Shown: positions 23,900-36,105, counted from the stretch's first letter. The stretch is 64,000 bases of DNA from Apodospora peruviana (GCA_033439685.1 JAUEDM010000003.1:4432001-4496000); one strand, 5' to 3'. A program made the numbers and translations. Notes: generated by a model from the letters alone, not told the origin.

Positions 23900-23905
23900 C
23901 ACGTG
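23900..23905. promoter_or_regulatory. Distal CACGTG site upstream of the phosphate permease
   Basis: CCCACGTGCA lies about 1.1 kb before the permease ATG. It matches the bHLH core for NUC-1/Pho4-type regulators, but at this distance it may be chance. Confidence 0.25.
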
Positions 23906-24685
23906 CAAAATGCCACGCCATGAGAGGATCGTGAATTTCGAGACTCCGAACTCGCCACTACCAATATGTCTCGTTTCTAGACGCAAAGCCGCATATGGTG
24001 ACCGAATGTTTCCAACGAGGGCTAGAGGCCCGGGAAGATTTATTCTTCAGGTGGAGTGTAGATTTTTGTCGGGAATCGGGATGACTGGGTGAGGTACTCC
24101 GTAACACGACGTACTACCCCGTAACCTTGGAAGCAACAGCAAGCCAACAAAAATCGCCGGAGCTGCCACTGCAGAACGGAATTGCTGGCTGGGCAGACGC
24201 CTTTCACATGAGTAACCCGGTACCTTGGTTAGTGTTTGCAGCGGCTGGTCTGACAGCGTCCCTCGGCCCGTTTTGAGTGCGGCGATTGCAACGACGCGGT
24301 GGAACTGTGTCGCCACAATCGCTCCAGACCTCGAGCTGAAATAGAACCTGGATGAGGAATCTTAGTGGGCAGGTATTTGCCCGGCACGCCTAGGTACCTA
24401 AAATGTATGTAGGTGTTCCGTGCCCACATTGCGACACTGCGATATTAACACGGGAAGATCATGTTCACTCTTACGTATGGATTGTTGAAGCTTTTCCTAG
24501 ATAGGCGTTTTCCCTGGACCAACTGCTGCTGCTCCATCCTTTTCGTGCTCAACTATCGGTCCCAAGCCGTCCAATGGAGTCCGCGATGTGGCGCGACCTC
24601 CTCCACATCGCTGTCGTTCTGGGCTTGTGAGGCTGAATGGCTGTCTGCAACACTGGTCCCTGGATTATTCCCAGCCAATCAGCCG

Positions 24686-24695
24686 CCCACGTGGG
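24686..24695. promoter_or_regulatory. CCCACGTGGG palindrome, likely NUC-1/Pho4-type site of the phosphate permease
   Basis: A perfect 10-bp palindrome with a CACGTG core lies 327 bp upstream of the ATG of the Na/phosphate symporter gene, and a CCAAT box (24674-24678) lies just before it. Neurospora NUC-1 and yeast Pho4 bind CACGTG upstream of phosphate-starvation genes, including the orthologous permease genes. Use here is inferred from position and gene identity. Confidence 0.6.
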
Positions 24696-25021
24696 CTCCT
24701 GTTTTGGAAAGTGACTGAGAGATTCCGACGAGGGGATTTGCACACATCATGCACCATGTTGCATGCTGATGGCACCCTCGGTCACCTAATGGGGGCAGGT
24801 GTTATTTTTTCGTTTTCAAACTGATTATTTGATGTCAAGTTGGTTGGCTCGGCGGCGATGCCAAGGATCTGGCTTCGGTAGATAAAAAGCTTCTTCCAAC
24901 AAGCTTTTCTTCGGTTCTCTTGGCCTTGGCGTCTTGGATCTCCAAGAAGCAGACATCGCGTCGACGGAACCGATCACTGAAACTGAAGCGAGCGAAGTTG
25001 CTCGCTCTACGGTCCTTCAAG

Positions 25022-27061
25022 ATGACGCTCAGCCAGTTTGACTACATCTTTGCCATTGGCACCTTCTTTGCCCTCCTGGATGCCTACAACAATGGTGCAA
25101 GTGAGTTTGCCTGTCCTCATGTTCACCGGCATATGCAGCAACCAACGAAGACTCTTTCCCTGCTACGGGTCACCGCAATCCCCAGTATACTGACAAATCC
25201 CTTGACAAAAAACAGACGATGTTGCAAACGCCTGGGCCACAAGCGTCTCATCAAGATCCATCACGTACCGCCAAGCTATGGTGTTCGGCACCATATTCGA
25301 GATGCTCGGCGCCATCACGGTCGGTGCGCGGACGGCCGACACCATCAAGAACGGTATCATCCCCAACTCGGCCTTCCGCGAGGACGCGGGCGTCCAGATG
25401 CTAGCGTTCACATGCGCACTGGCAGCCGCGTCGTCGTGGGTGATGTGGTGCACCCGTCACTCGGCCCATGTGTCGTCGACCTACTCGCTCGTGTCCGCTG
25501 TTGCTGGCGTCGGTGTCGCGACCGTCGGCGCTGCCGGCGTGCAGTGGGGCTGGAATAACGGCAAGGGTCTCGGAGCCATCTTCGCGGGTCTCGCAATGGC
25601 GCCCATCATCTCGGCCGGCTTTGGCGCGTCCATTTTCTTGCTCATCAAGCTCGTCGTACACATCCGCAAGAATCCCGTCCCGTGGGCCGTGTACAGCTCG
25701 CCGTTCTTTTTCTTGATTGCCGGCACCATCTGCACGCTGTCCATCGTCTACAAGGGCTCACCGAACCTGGGCTTGAACAAGAAGCCCGCGTGGTACGTTG
25801 CTGCCGTCACAATGGGCACTGGCGGCGGCGTCGCCATTCTGTCGGCCATCTTTTTCGTCCCATACGTCCACGCCAAGGTGATGCGCAAAGATCACTCGGT
25901 CAAGTGGTGGATGTTTATCTACGGACCCGCGCTGTTCAAGCGTCCCGTTGTGCTGCCGGCCGACCAAGCGAACGTGCCCAACTACGCCGTCATTCAAGAG
26001 GACGAGGACGACCACGAGGCCGTCGAGTCGTCCGCGCGTTCAGAGGTCTCGGCCGATTATGACCCGAAGAAGGCACTCGAGAAGGGCCAAAACGGGGACG
26101 AGCTGCCCATCACCACCACCGAGGCCACCGAAAAGGAGAGGAAGCTCGTCGCGGCCGAGACCAAGCCCCAAACCTACAAGGAGCTGATGGAAGCCGGCGA
26201 GGCCAAGCTCCACGCCAAGCTGCGCAAAAAGCGCGGCCCGATCGGCTGGGCGATGCGCACGCTCCACGAGAACCCCATGGGCGCCGGCCAGATCTACGAG
26301 TGGCATAACATCAAGACGTTCGCCAAGCGGCTGCCGGCCATGGTCGTCTGCGGCGCGCTGTACGGCGTCCACTACGACATCCACGCCGCGCAGACGGGCA
26401 TCTCGGGCACGCCTGACGGCGAGCGCATGGCGCGCGTATACGCGCACGCGGAGAAGTACCTGAACGAGGTCGAGCATACGTACTCGTTTGTGCAGATCCT
26501 GACGGCATGCACGGCGAGTTTCGCACACGGCGCCAACGACATCGGTAATTCCGTCGGTCCTTGGGCGGTCATCTACTCGGCCTGGTCGACCGGAGACGCC
26601 GCGAAATCGCAGGCCCCCGTGCCGATCTGGCAGCTCGCGGTGCTGTCGGCAACCATCTCGCTTGGTTTGTTGACATACGGGTATAATATCATGAAGGGTG
26701 AGTTTGCCTATCTTGCTATCGTTGCTGTGAGAAGACTGAACGCTTGTGCTGATATTCTTTCGTGTGGCTAGTCATGGGAAACAAAATCACATATCACTCG
26801 CCCAGCAGAGGTTGCTCGATGGAGATGGGCGCCGCCATCACCGTGCTAGTATTCTCGCAGTACTCCCTTCCCGTGTCGACATCGATGTGCATCACCGGCG
26901 CAACGGTGGGCGTGGGGCTTTGCAACGGTACCTTCAAGGCGGTCAACTGGCAGCGAGTTGGCTTGCTGGCCTTGTCCTGGGTCGCAACGATCCCTGTGGC
27001 GGGCACTTTGGGAGGAGTGATCATGGGTCTGTTCCTAAATGCGCCCCATTTTTCTTCTTAG
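25022..27061 (+). CDS. pho-4: High-affinity Na+/phosphate symporter (PHO-4/Pho89, PiT family)
   Basis: Three exons (25022-25100, 25216-26697, 26772-27061) give 616 aa. This is a plasma-membrane transporter that couples sodium to phosphate uptake. The PiT family arises from a duplication, and both signature repeats are present: NNGANDVANAWATSV near the N-terminus (split by intron 1) and HGANDIGNSVGPWA near residue 500. I see about ten to twelve hydrophobic helices, with a long charged cytoplasmic loop at about 300-430 (EDEDDHEAVE, KERKLVAAETK) between the halves. The end is complete (VSTSMCITGATVGVGLCNG is the second-half helix region). Phosphate starvation control is suggested by the CACGTG palindrome upstream. 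MITE copies lie on both sides of the gene. Confidence 0.94.
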
Positions 27062-27456
27062 GAGAAGGTGGTGGTTACCGTTCAATATGGAACGTTTATA
27101 ATAAGGCATGATGAGTTGGTATGGTATGATGGTTGAGCAGACAAGGGGATTTTTGATGAATTTGTACATCTTTTTTCCAAACTGGCCTTGATGGCTGTCA
27201 GATACCTGTAGCGAGCGAGCTGAGCGAGCATTAGCGTCATTGCCCAAACGAAAATAATTATCATCTGGGTCCGTGGCCCCGTACAGTGAACTCAAAAGTG
27301 CCTCCTTGTGTGCGTTGGCGGAAGATCGTTAAGGTTCCCGACCTGTCCGGCAGTCCGAACCGGACAACTTGAAATCAAGTCAGGTAGTTAGGTAGTTGCG
27401 TATAACAGCAGGTCCCACTCATGAGCTCAGCTCGGATTCTGAATCACGGAAGGATA

Positions 27457-27680
27457 TACCACTCCACGGCAAATAGTAGCCATCGGGTATTGCAAGGGTT
27501 GCAGCTTGTGACTTTTCAAAGCTCCTAGTAGCGATGCTGGAAATATCTATTTAAGTAGTGAAAGATGCTTTGTAAATACCGTCTCAGGCCTCAGCAACCG
27601 ATCGTAGAAGATGTCACAGACAAGGACTTTACAGGGTTTTGTAAAGTACTCAATGGCTACTATTTACCGTGGAATTGGTG
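27457..27680. mobile_element. MITE-like inverted-repeat element, complete (copy C)
   Basis: The element is 224 bp long with TA flanks (27455-27456, 27681-27682). The left end is TACCACTCCACGGCAAATAG; the right end on the minus strand is CACCAATTCCACGGTAAATA, followed by GTAGCCATTGAGTACTTTAC. The right arm is the closest relative of truncated copy A. No open reading frame of note. Confidence 0.83.
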
Positions 27681-28920
27681 TATGATAATCCCGAACAAGC
27701 CCTTCTCAACTCCGGCAGGGTGTCCGTTTCTCGCCACGGAAAACACCACCAAAGTTTGACCCATACAGTCCAAACCTTACCGACTTGATTTCGCAGCAAG
27801 GCAACCAGCTGTGCGTGGTCTTACACATGGTTTTCCACAATCTTCTCAACGTTACAAATCTCAAATTCTTTCTGTCCCAATAACCCATTCCGGTCTCCCC
27901 CTTCTTCCTTTTCTAGCCACGAATTCCCCGGCCCTCACGACGTTTCCGCAGAACGACCAAGTACACGCCTAAGTATTGATATGCTCTAGGCAACGATGCG
28001 GTCGAACAACACAATGCCGGTAAACGGGAACTCCGCCCAACCTTCTGACGGTCTGGGTCGAAAATATCAGGTAAAGAGCAAAACCTTCCCTCCACTCCCA
28101 ACATTTCACTCTCCCCTTTCAATGGACACTGAGTCCTATGAGTGCTGTCATGTTCTCTGCGATATCAGCAAGTCGCAGTCGACATTGACCACGATGCTGC
28201 TCTCCGAAAGACGCACGTCTACCGATACTGCCACATACACTCACTGACGTCGACGACAAACAAGAATTCTCATCTCATTAGCCATCAGACTCCTTCTTTA
28301 CCTCGCGCTGGCACCCATCGTGTTGGTCGAGATCGGTGCGGCTTGCTTGCGAGTGGGTGCTACAGCCATCGGCCGGTACTCGATAGCCAGTCTATGTGAG
28401 GGTCGCAGCAGCAGCACCATTGGGACTTTTGCTTGAAGGTTTTTGTCCCCGGTTGAGTCCGACGGTGCGGCCGTCGGCGCCAGGCAACAACAGAGAGTGG
28501 CATCGGTGCCGGAGAACCGTCATATTAAAGCTGCCACCCCTCATGGAAGTACTGTGTCCGGGAGAGTCTGTTGAAGGGCGGGGTTTGGTTGTTGGAGGGT
28601 TGCTTGTGGTTGGCTGCCTGGCTGGAGGCTTTTGTCGCTGTAGGGCCGTTCTTGTTCGATGCATTGTTGGTCCAACTACCAACAAGGCGTGGTTCAGATC
28701 ATGGTCGCGAAAGGTTCGTCGGGTTGACCCGTAAGCTGCTTGATCGGACGCGGAGATGATGGAAGAAAAGAGATAATGTGGGAATGATTGCTGAGGGCGA
28801 AGACACAACTTCGATTGCGTTGTTCAAATCGGTTTAATTATAGTAATAACTCAGGTACGCTCAAAATGAATACTATGTAAGGCATGAATGACTGGGTATC
28901 GTAGAATAGGAAAATCGTCC

Positions 28921-28938
28921 ATCATCATCATCATCATC
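28921..28938. repeat. (ATC)6 microsatellite
   Basis: Six perfect ATC units in non-coding sequence. Confidence 0.85.
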
Positions 28939-29239
28939 AGACCGAATAGAAAGGGAGTATGTGAGAGCAGAGAAATGGGAGGCAACTGCCCGGCGCTAGC
29001 AGGCCACAGGAACCTAGAATAGACCAAATCTGCCTCTCCCAGTGACACACCCGGTGTGGAGTGCACGTACGTCTGTTGCCCAAAATCGCTGTTAGGAGAT
29101 TTTTCTCTTGCACTCCATCAGAATCGAAAGGCTCGCTTCGCTTACCTCTTATCCTGAGTACAGCTGTGCCCGTCGACGGACATGCGAAAATCTCCAGATC
29201 GGTCCTAATCACCAAAAGTAACCACCGAACCTCCATAAC

Positions 29240-29812
29240 TCAAGGATATCGTTGAACGCCCCGGATCTGCGGATTCCGCGTCTGGCGATAGGTTGTGTGT
29301 CGCGGAGTCGGCGGGATCCTCGTCGGCGGAGGCACCAAGCCTGGCATCCGGCCAGGCCGGTTCCAAGGGTCGCCGCCTCCGCCGCCGCCGCCGCCGACCG
29401 TCACTTCAATGACCTCATCCTCGCTCGTCTCGCTATCGTAATACACCCTCCGGCGGCGCCTTTGGACGTGCAAACAGGTGCACACCGCCAAGAGCAAAAA
29501 GATGAAGCCAAACACAGAGCCCAGAATGATCCCGATCTGGTCCGAGGTTAGTGTTGTGGAGGATGAAGACGGCGCCGGGACGACGGTCGTCGGTGTTGTC
29601 GGGGCCGGCTCCTCCAACGCGGTTGTGGTGGGGATCGGAGCCGGAGCCGGGAGGACCGTGTTGTCCGAAGCGGGGCCGCTCCCCAAGGTCACATAGGCCG
29701 TGAAGGTGGTTGAGGGCCGAGTGACGGTTTGCGTCACCACCCGGCCCTGTCGGCGCTCGATATCGGCAACACGATGCGCGTCGCTGCCGTCGCCGACCAT
29801 GTTATTCGCCAT
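29240..29812 (-). CDS. Single-pass membrane protein with Ser/Thr/Pro-rich ectodomain
   Basis: This is a single-exon gene of 190 aa. Residues 25-90 are rich in Thr, Pro, Ser and Ala (PTTTALEEPAPTTPTTVVPA), which predicts an O-glycosylated ectodomain. A transmembrane helix follows at 93-116 (IGIILGSVFGFIFLLLAVC), with a basic stop-transfer run (QRRRRRVYY) and a cytoplasmic tail that includes an acidic patch (SETSEDEVIEV), eight glycines and a Pro/Arg-rich end. No clear cleaved signal peptide is seen, so the helix may act as a type III/I signal anchor. The layout resembles short fungal wall-stress sensor or mid2-like proteins, but no WSC or other named domain is present and the function is unknown. 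Confidence 0.7.
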   Translation of the reverse strand: MANNMVGDGSDAHRVADIERRQGRVVTQTVTRPSTTFTAYVTLGSGPASDNTVLPAPAPIPTTTALEEPAPTTPTTVVPAPSSSSTTLTSDQIGIILGSVFGFIFLLLAVCTCLHVQRRRRRVYYDSETSEDEVIEVTVGGGGGGGGDPWNRPGRMPGLVPPPTRIPPTPRHTTYRQTRNPQIRGVQRYP

Positions 29813-32759
29813 GGAATGGAGATGGTATTATATATCGGCCAAATCACTGCAAAATACTATTTGTCCGAAGAACATAAAAAGCCCATGGCCGCGGGTCCAG
29901 GATTGGAGGGATTTAATGAATTGCAGACACAAAAGGAAGGAATCGGACCCCAGGGAGTTGGATGCGGCACGGCATTTTGTGGTGCGCTGGACCGCATTCG
30001 ATCACGATAGGTCGAGGGAGATAAGTCGGTCATCCATCATGCGCAAACTGCCAACTGCTTGGTGACTCCAACCTGCCTCCCTGTCCCTCCCTCCATCTCT
30101 CACCCGCCCAAAAGCCCGCCACTGCCCACACTCAGCCGCCAAATCTCTTTTGGCCGCATCGAGAGGACCTGGTTGCGACCCTCCAACTCGCGACGCAGCC
30201 AACACAATACTCCAATCATTCCACCTGCTTACCCAGTTGACTGGAGGAGCAGCACATGCTATAAGGAAGGTATATAACCTAAACCCTCGCTTCGGCATCA
30301 GCCTCCAGGCTGCAAATAGCACTACTGCATCGTACATGGACCGATCTATGCGTCCCTTTTAACGAGTGTTGGTGGCTAGGTACCTACCTCCCCTTCTAGT
30401 TCATGCCGTGCTCTCAGACTCGTTTTCTGCACAAACAGGACGGTGACACAACGCAAGTCATCGGGGGATGGACATATATATCTTTTCGGGATATTTGGCA
30501 CAATCCGACAGTGGTCTGGAACTCTGAACCACAAGAAACCGACATAAAAAAGTCCATCCACCTCTCTCCCCTCATTCAGTCTTTCACACCATCATGTTGT
30601 GAATCCCGCGCGCTGCGCGGGCCTGCTGCACTGTCCCCCATTATCAACCAATGGCGACAGAACCCCAACCATCCTTCTTTCGGTGGGAATTCTCCAATGC
30701 CAAATACTGCTGGATTCTTCTGTTCAAGGGTGGTGGTGCATTACACTTTTGTTACACCACCACAACGTGACAACGTCGCTTTTCTTGTCGGGTGGTATTG
30801 TCTGCCCGTCTTACTTCTTCGACTCCCTAACCGAATACCATCTCTGGTCTTTTGACCAGTTATCTGAGACACACACACACACACACACCCCAGTTGTTAA
30901 TATCGGCACTCCAGATTTTGACGATTCGGGCCCCGATCTTTGGCGGCGGTTGCTCCCAGGAGATATCTGTCTGTCTTTTCCATGGATGTCGAGTGATGAA
31001 CGGAGCCAAGAGGCAAGAGGGATGACGTGCATGAAGGTTGCAGGCTACCGTGCCACGTTCCCATATGATCGGCGCACTGCAACGATTTTCCTTCTGGTTC
31101 TACTACTCTCGTAGTTGAGCGTCGGTCGGCAAGACTCAACTAGAAAAGTCGTACTTATTACAGGACCAACCAACGAAATGATTGTTGGCATCCAAAGGTC
31201 GGTGATGATAGCAACCAACTGCCTTAACTAAGGCCGGCCGATATTGCTGCGGGGAAGCAAGTAGGTAACTCCCGTGGTTACTCGACGTTGCGCGATGCGA
31301 TGGGGGCATGCAGATGATGGCGATGCTGCCTGTTCTGCCTGGAGTACCTAGGTACTCCATAGATGCAGCGTTACGATAAGCTGAACAGGAAAGCGAACTA
31401 CTATCCTACACGCTCTGCAAGAAAATCATGACTACCAGGGAGGGAACAATGCAGAATTATATTGAGCCTAGAAAGTGCGCGAAATGGTGAGTTCATGATA
31501 TAGACGGGATCTAGCTCTACATGATCTGAAGTCAAGTCCCTTCGGATTTCAGCCATTGGACCCTATTATCAGATGGTAAACCGTCGAAGCATGTGTGTGA
31601 GAGGTGGGAAGCCACATGTGAGACATGTAATTAGATGAGATTATGTGGGAGTTGCTGTTTAGGTACTGAGGTAAGGTAAGGTAGTATACCAGTTGTCGCT
31701 GCTTTGTGTAACCCCGGCAGCAACAGAAGATTGACACCAACTGCATTGAAATAACACAAAGCGGGGGCAAATTGAGTCTTATAATCCACGGTTCTTGATT
31801 CTTGGTGCTTGGCTACCAGGTACTTATCTCTTGTCTCTCTTTTCCAATTTCCTTGATTTTAACTCACTCAACTCAACTCAGGCGATTCTTCGCGCGCGTG
31901 GTGCAGGTCTTGGTGCTTGGGGGGGCTTGGCTTGAGAATTTTTCTTGTATGAAAAGTCCCCCAAGTCAATAGACGTGAGTGAGTGAAGTCGTTCTTGGGC
32001 TTTAGAAAACGCGCCTATCAGGAGTTACTAACTTATTTAGTTGTTCATAAGTAGAGTTCTCAATCCCAACAATCAGGAGGTTGCGGATACACACCTCTCA
32101 CTGTTTTCTCGAAGACAATTATCCGGCAAACGGCACTGTTGTGTAATGAGGTAATACACACGAAATACCACCAACCGTATGTACCGTACCACAAATGCCC
32201 CGGGGCATCGGCCCGTCCGGACTTGCCTCCAGTACAACGAGTGTGAGGAAGCCACAGAAACTCGTTAGTCGTTCACATACCTAGCCTGATCCGCGATGTC
32301 TTCAATCAAGTGGTAATCCTCGAACCAGTAGTCGAGTATATATAATAGACAGTTGGTAGCACAGCAATAATGTGTTGAAAGACCTCCCCCGTGAAAGAAA
32401 GGCATGAGCCACCCAATACCTCAAACTGCGGGACAACACCCGATGGCCGGTCAGAGTCCGAGTAAACAGGACTTCAAGAACCTTGCATATATTGATTCCG
32501 GCTGGACCTCGCGGAGGGGTAATTGAGAACAGCGTATCCGGCTCCCGGCAAATGGAACCATAATTAACATCAAAACATAAGGTAGTGCGGGACACGGCAC
32601 GTTAATTGCTCGTAGGATGCGATCTTACCCTCTTGTATTGAGACTCGTAAATCATCGTAATCGTATATACATATAATAACTCAGGAACGACGCCTGTGCA
32701 GGGCGGGCATGGCGATAAATGAGTCTGGAACGAAAGTCTTTACTCTTATAGTCGCAAAA
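29813..32759. other. 2.9 kb intergenic region, no gene recognised
   Basis: Several open frames occur between 30400 and 31140 on both strands, but they overlap each other and have no domains. An (AC)10 tract lies at 30869-30888. The right end, from about 32640 (TATATACATATAATAA), is a plausible promoter for the FAD oxidase gene. Confidence 0.45.
30869..30888. repeat. (AC)10 microsatellite
   Basis: Ten perfect AC units in non-coding sequence. Confidence 0.85.
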
Positions 32760-34796
32760 ATGGCTCGAGGAGTTGTTGGTTTGTTTGCCTTTGTGGCTGT
32801 TCTTTGCTCTGCGAGTGCGGATACTGCTAATAAGCGACAGCCGTTATTTGCGTACGAGGAAAACCCCTTGACCGAGTCGACATTGAGAAATCTCATCATA
32901 AACAAAGGGGTCGGGCACGGCGACGCTCATCTGTTTGCTTTCGACGACGGCAGCGTTCTCGATCCAAATAGACTGAAACGTGGCGCTTGCAAAGTCTTTC
33001 CCGGGGATGCGGAATGGCCTTCTGACGAAAAATGGGACGCGTTGGACCAACTCGTTGACGGGGCTCTCATCAAGACAATACCTCTCGCAGCGCCGTGCTA
33101 CCCGAACCTGGGCGCCTACGATGTTGAGAAGTGCACAGCGGTGGTCAACAACTTCTCAATCCCTTATCTGCAGTAAGTGCAGGCTCAACTCCGGAACAGT
33201 ACCCTAGACTTACATATGCCTCTTAGTGAGAACGACCCAACATCCATATTCTGGCCCCTGTACCAGGGAAGAACGTGCATGCCCACGTTAAAGCCAAGCG
33301 CTGGTGGCAGCGAATGCACGCTCGGAGGTTCGCCCGTATACGCCATCAACATCAGCAGTGTCGGGCAGATCCAGCTGGCCATCAACTTTGCCCGCAATGC
33401 CAACCTGCGGCTGGTCGTCAAGAACACGGGGCACGACTATCTGGGTAAATCGACCGGGGCTGGCGCGCTGAGCATCTGGACGCACAACCTCAAGGACCTC
33501 AAGTACTATCAGAGTCTCGAAATCCCCGGCTATTCCGGCCCAGCGATGAAAGTCGGCGCCGGAGCGACAGTAAAAGAAGTCTATCAGGAAGCTGAACGGA
33601 GCGGTGTTAGTGTCCTCGGTGGCATTTGCGAAGTAAGTCACCATTTAAGTGCACGTATAGCTGGATATAGATGTTAACTCGGTGACAAGAGTGTCGGCTA
33701 CGCGGGTGGATACGTTGCAGGAGGCGGCCACACGCCCCTTTCGGGTCTTTACGGCATGGCAGCAGATCACGTAATGGCCCTCGAGGTCGTCACGCCAGAC
33801 GGCCACTTCCGCACCGCATCCCCCGAAGAAAACACCGACCTGTACTGGGCCCTGCGGGGCGGCGGGGGCGGCACGTTCGGCGTCGTGACGTCCATCATCG
33901 TCCGCGTACACCCGAAACTCCCCGTCGTGACGTCCGAATTCACCCTCGAAACATCTCCAACCGTCGCCGCCGACACCTTCTGGCAAGGCATCCGCGCCTA
34001 TTTTGAGCTCTTCATCCCTTTCACGGACGCGGGCACCTACTCGTGGTTCATGCTCTTCAACAACGGCAACGGGTCATACACCTTCCAGATGACGCCCTTC
34101 TTCGCGCCGAATCATACCATTCCATCCTTCGAGGCCCTGATCAAGCCGTGGACCGACACGTTACGCAAACTCGGAATCCCGTTCACCCCAAAAACTGTCA
34201 GCCACGAATCGTTTTATCCGGCGTACGCGTCCACATGGGCAAAAGACGTGATGCTCAACAGCGCCGGTGCGGTCAGGGTCCCGGGAAACCGACTCCTGCC
34301 CAGACGCAACTGGGAAGATCCCGTGAAATTCAACGCCACGTTCGCCGCGCTCCGCGCCAACAGCGAGGCTGGCCACTTGTTTATGGGATACCACCAAGCC
34401 CCACGCAACCGCGCCAACGTGGACAACGCGGTCAACTCGGCGTGGCGGGAGGCCGTCGCATTTATCATCCTGGCAGGAGAGATACCGGAGAATCCGACGC
34501 CGGCTGACGTTAAGCGTGCATCCGAACAGCTGCGGAACGAAATCATCGCGCCTCTCCGAAAAGTGTCTCCTGAGAGCGAGGGCGGCGGCGCGTACCTGAA
34601 CGAGGCCAACGTCGACGAACCCGAGTGGCAAGCTGCGTTCTACGGGAAACAGTACCCCAGGTTGTTGGAGCTCAAGAAGAAATATGATTCGCAGGAGGTG
34701 TTTTACGGGCCCACGGCGGTGGGCAGCGAGGGGTGGGAGGTTCGCGATCCGGATGAAGGGACTATCACGCAGAATGGGCGGCTGTGTCGGGTGTAA
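32760..34796 (+). CDS. Secreted FAD-linked oxidase, BBE/isoamyl-alcohol-oxidase-like
   Basis: Three exons (32760-33172, 33227-33632, 33690-34796) join to 641 aa. I chose the ATG at 32760 because it begins a clean signal peptide (VVGLFAFVAVLCSASA); an upstream in-frame ATG at 32709 would add 17 polar residues. The FAD-binding type 4 (PCMH) domain spans about 125-330. It contains LRLVVKNTGHDYLG, whose His is the usual 8-alpha-histidyl FAD attachment residue, and GICESVGYAGGYVAGGG, whose Cys is placed like the second covalent link of BBE-type enzymes. The C-terminus has the BBE motif region (YLNEANVDEPEWQAAFYG, then YPRLLELKKKYD). Such enzymes oxidise alcohols, sugars or secondary metabolites; the substrate is unknown. 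It is tail to tail with the MDR gene 157 bp away. Confidence 0.9.
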
Positions 34797-34953
34797 TTGA
34801 ATCAACCGGACGAGAGTGGTGTCTGATGATTATTGTATAAGGGTCTCTTGAAAAGTGGTATTATGCAGTCTGATATGCGAGTAGAAATGTGGGTATCCGG
34901 TGGTTGTTAGCGAAACTAAAATACAGTTGACAGTAAAAAATAGCTCAGCTTCA

Positions 34954-36105
34954 TCAAGCCGAGACCTTGATGACAATCTTGCCCTTTGCGTGTTTTCCCG
35001 CGAGTTTCTCGTATGCCTGTTTGATCAACCATTAGCATCACTTTTCTGCAGCACACAGAGGCTAGGGAACATACCTGAACAACCTCCTCCATGGGGAACT
35101 CCGAGTCAATCGGCGCCTCCTTGATGACGCCCTCGTCAACCCACTTTGCAGCTTGTCTCGCGTACACGCCAGCAGGGAAAAGACCGAGCAGCTGAAACTC
35201 GCGGGGCGTTCCTCCTAGGAACACGGGCCGCAGCTTGTTCCTGACGTACGGCACGATGCCCTGCGTCCGCCCACCAACAATACTAATAAACTTGCCCTGC
35301 GGCTTTAGATACCTGGGCGAGTTCGAATACAGTGGCTGGCTGCCCGCGCAGTCAAAGATGATGTCGAGCTGGCCCCCCTCAAACTTTTCCGCAACAAAGG
35401 TCTCTAGAGGGTCATGCGCGTTGTAGTCGATTGCCTTTTCCATAATTAGCAGTTTTAACCTAAACGACCGTGAAATGAACCCACCTCGTCAGCACCAAGC
35501 CGCTTCACCATCGCGGCATTCGACGCAGAGCACACAGCGTACACGACCGCGCCTTTCGCTTTAACAACCTGCAGCAGAACTGATCCCACTCCACCGCTCG
35601 CCCCATTGATCATCACTTTTTGGTTTGGCTTGATATCCGCCGCTGCAACCATGATTGCAGCCGTCTGCCCGGCGACACCACACACGCCGACCGCCTGCCC
35701 CAAAGTCATCGCCTCGGGTTTGAGAGAGACCATGTCCGCCGGCACGACGACGTACTCGGCCAGCGCGCCCTTGCCGAAGGTGACATGGATGGTGCCCATG
35801 GCGGCGGCAACCTGGGCGCCGACTTTGAACTCATCGCCAGCAGCTGGGCCGGTGGCGACGACCTCGCCGGCGAAGTCGAGCCCGGGCGTTGCGGTCCGGC
35901 GGAATGGCAACCAGGTCGGCAGGACGTTCATGAAGTGCATGTCGGCTGGATTCAAAGCGGCGTGCGAGACCTTGACGAGGATGTTATTGCCTGTCATCAC
36001 AGGGGCAGGGACAGGCAAGTCAGTTTTGAGCTGGAGGGCGTCTTTGGGCGAAGTGCTGTTTCGCACGACGACCCAGGCTTTCATTGTCTTTGGCAGGGTT
36101 GCCAT
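34954..36105 (-). CDS. Zinc-independent MDR-family NAD(P)-dependent oxidoreductase (quinone-oxidoreductase-like)
   Basis: Three exons (35485-36105, 35075-35434, 34954-35016) join to 347 aa. The N-terminal GroES-like domain (about 1-135) carries VKVSHAALNPADMHFM and PGLDFAGEVVATG. The Rossmann domain carries MINGASGGVGSVLLQVVKA, the glycine-rich nucleotide-binding motif. The catalytic-zinc Cys/His set of classical alcohol dehydrogenases is absent, which places it with quinone oxidoreductase or RTN4IP1-like MDR enzymes. It ends AGKHAKGKIVIKVS, the usual family C-terminus. The short last exon (63 nt) is supported by phase and by this conserved end. The substrate is unknown; the neighbouring FAD oxidase could act on related compounds, but they converge and need not be co-regulated. 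Confidence 0.9.

Larger units (their letters stand above)
23168..25021. other. Intergenic region with two MITE copies and the phosphate permease promoter
   Basis: The left part consists of two inverted-repeat elements (23176-23398 and 23575-23756). The open frame at 23496-24092 runs through the second element and is not a gene. The right part holds the permease promoter with a CACGTG palindrome. No other gene is supported. Confidence 0.6.
27062..29239. other. Intergenic region with one MITE copy and a trinucleotide repeat
   Basis: It contains a complete inverted-repeat element (27457-27680) and an (ATC)6 microsatellite (28921-28938). Overlapping open frames at 28392-28808 lie on both strands without domains. 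A hydrophobic frame around 28260-28420 (LLLYLALAPIVLVEIG) has no start and no compatible splice phase with the ATG at 27996, so I do not call a gene. Confidence 0.5.

Noticed and set aside
23496..24092. Open frame of 198 codons on the plus strand
   Set aside because: It passes through a MITE copy, has no domain and no protein-like composition.
28260..28420. Hydrophobic frame (LLLYLALAPIVLVEIG) that might be an exon of a membrane protein
   Set aside because: No start, and the ATG exon at 27996-28070 cannot be joined to it in phase.
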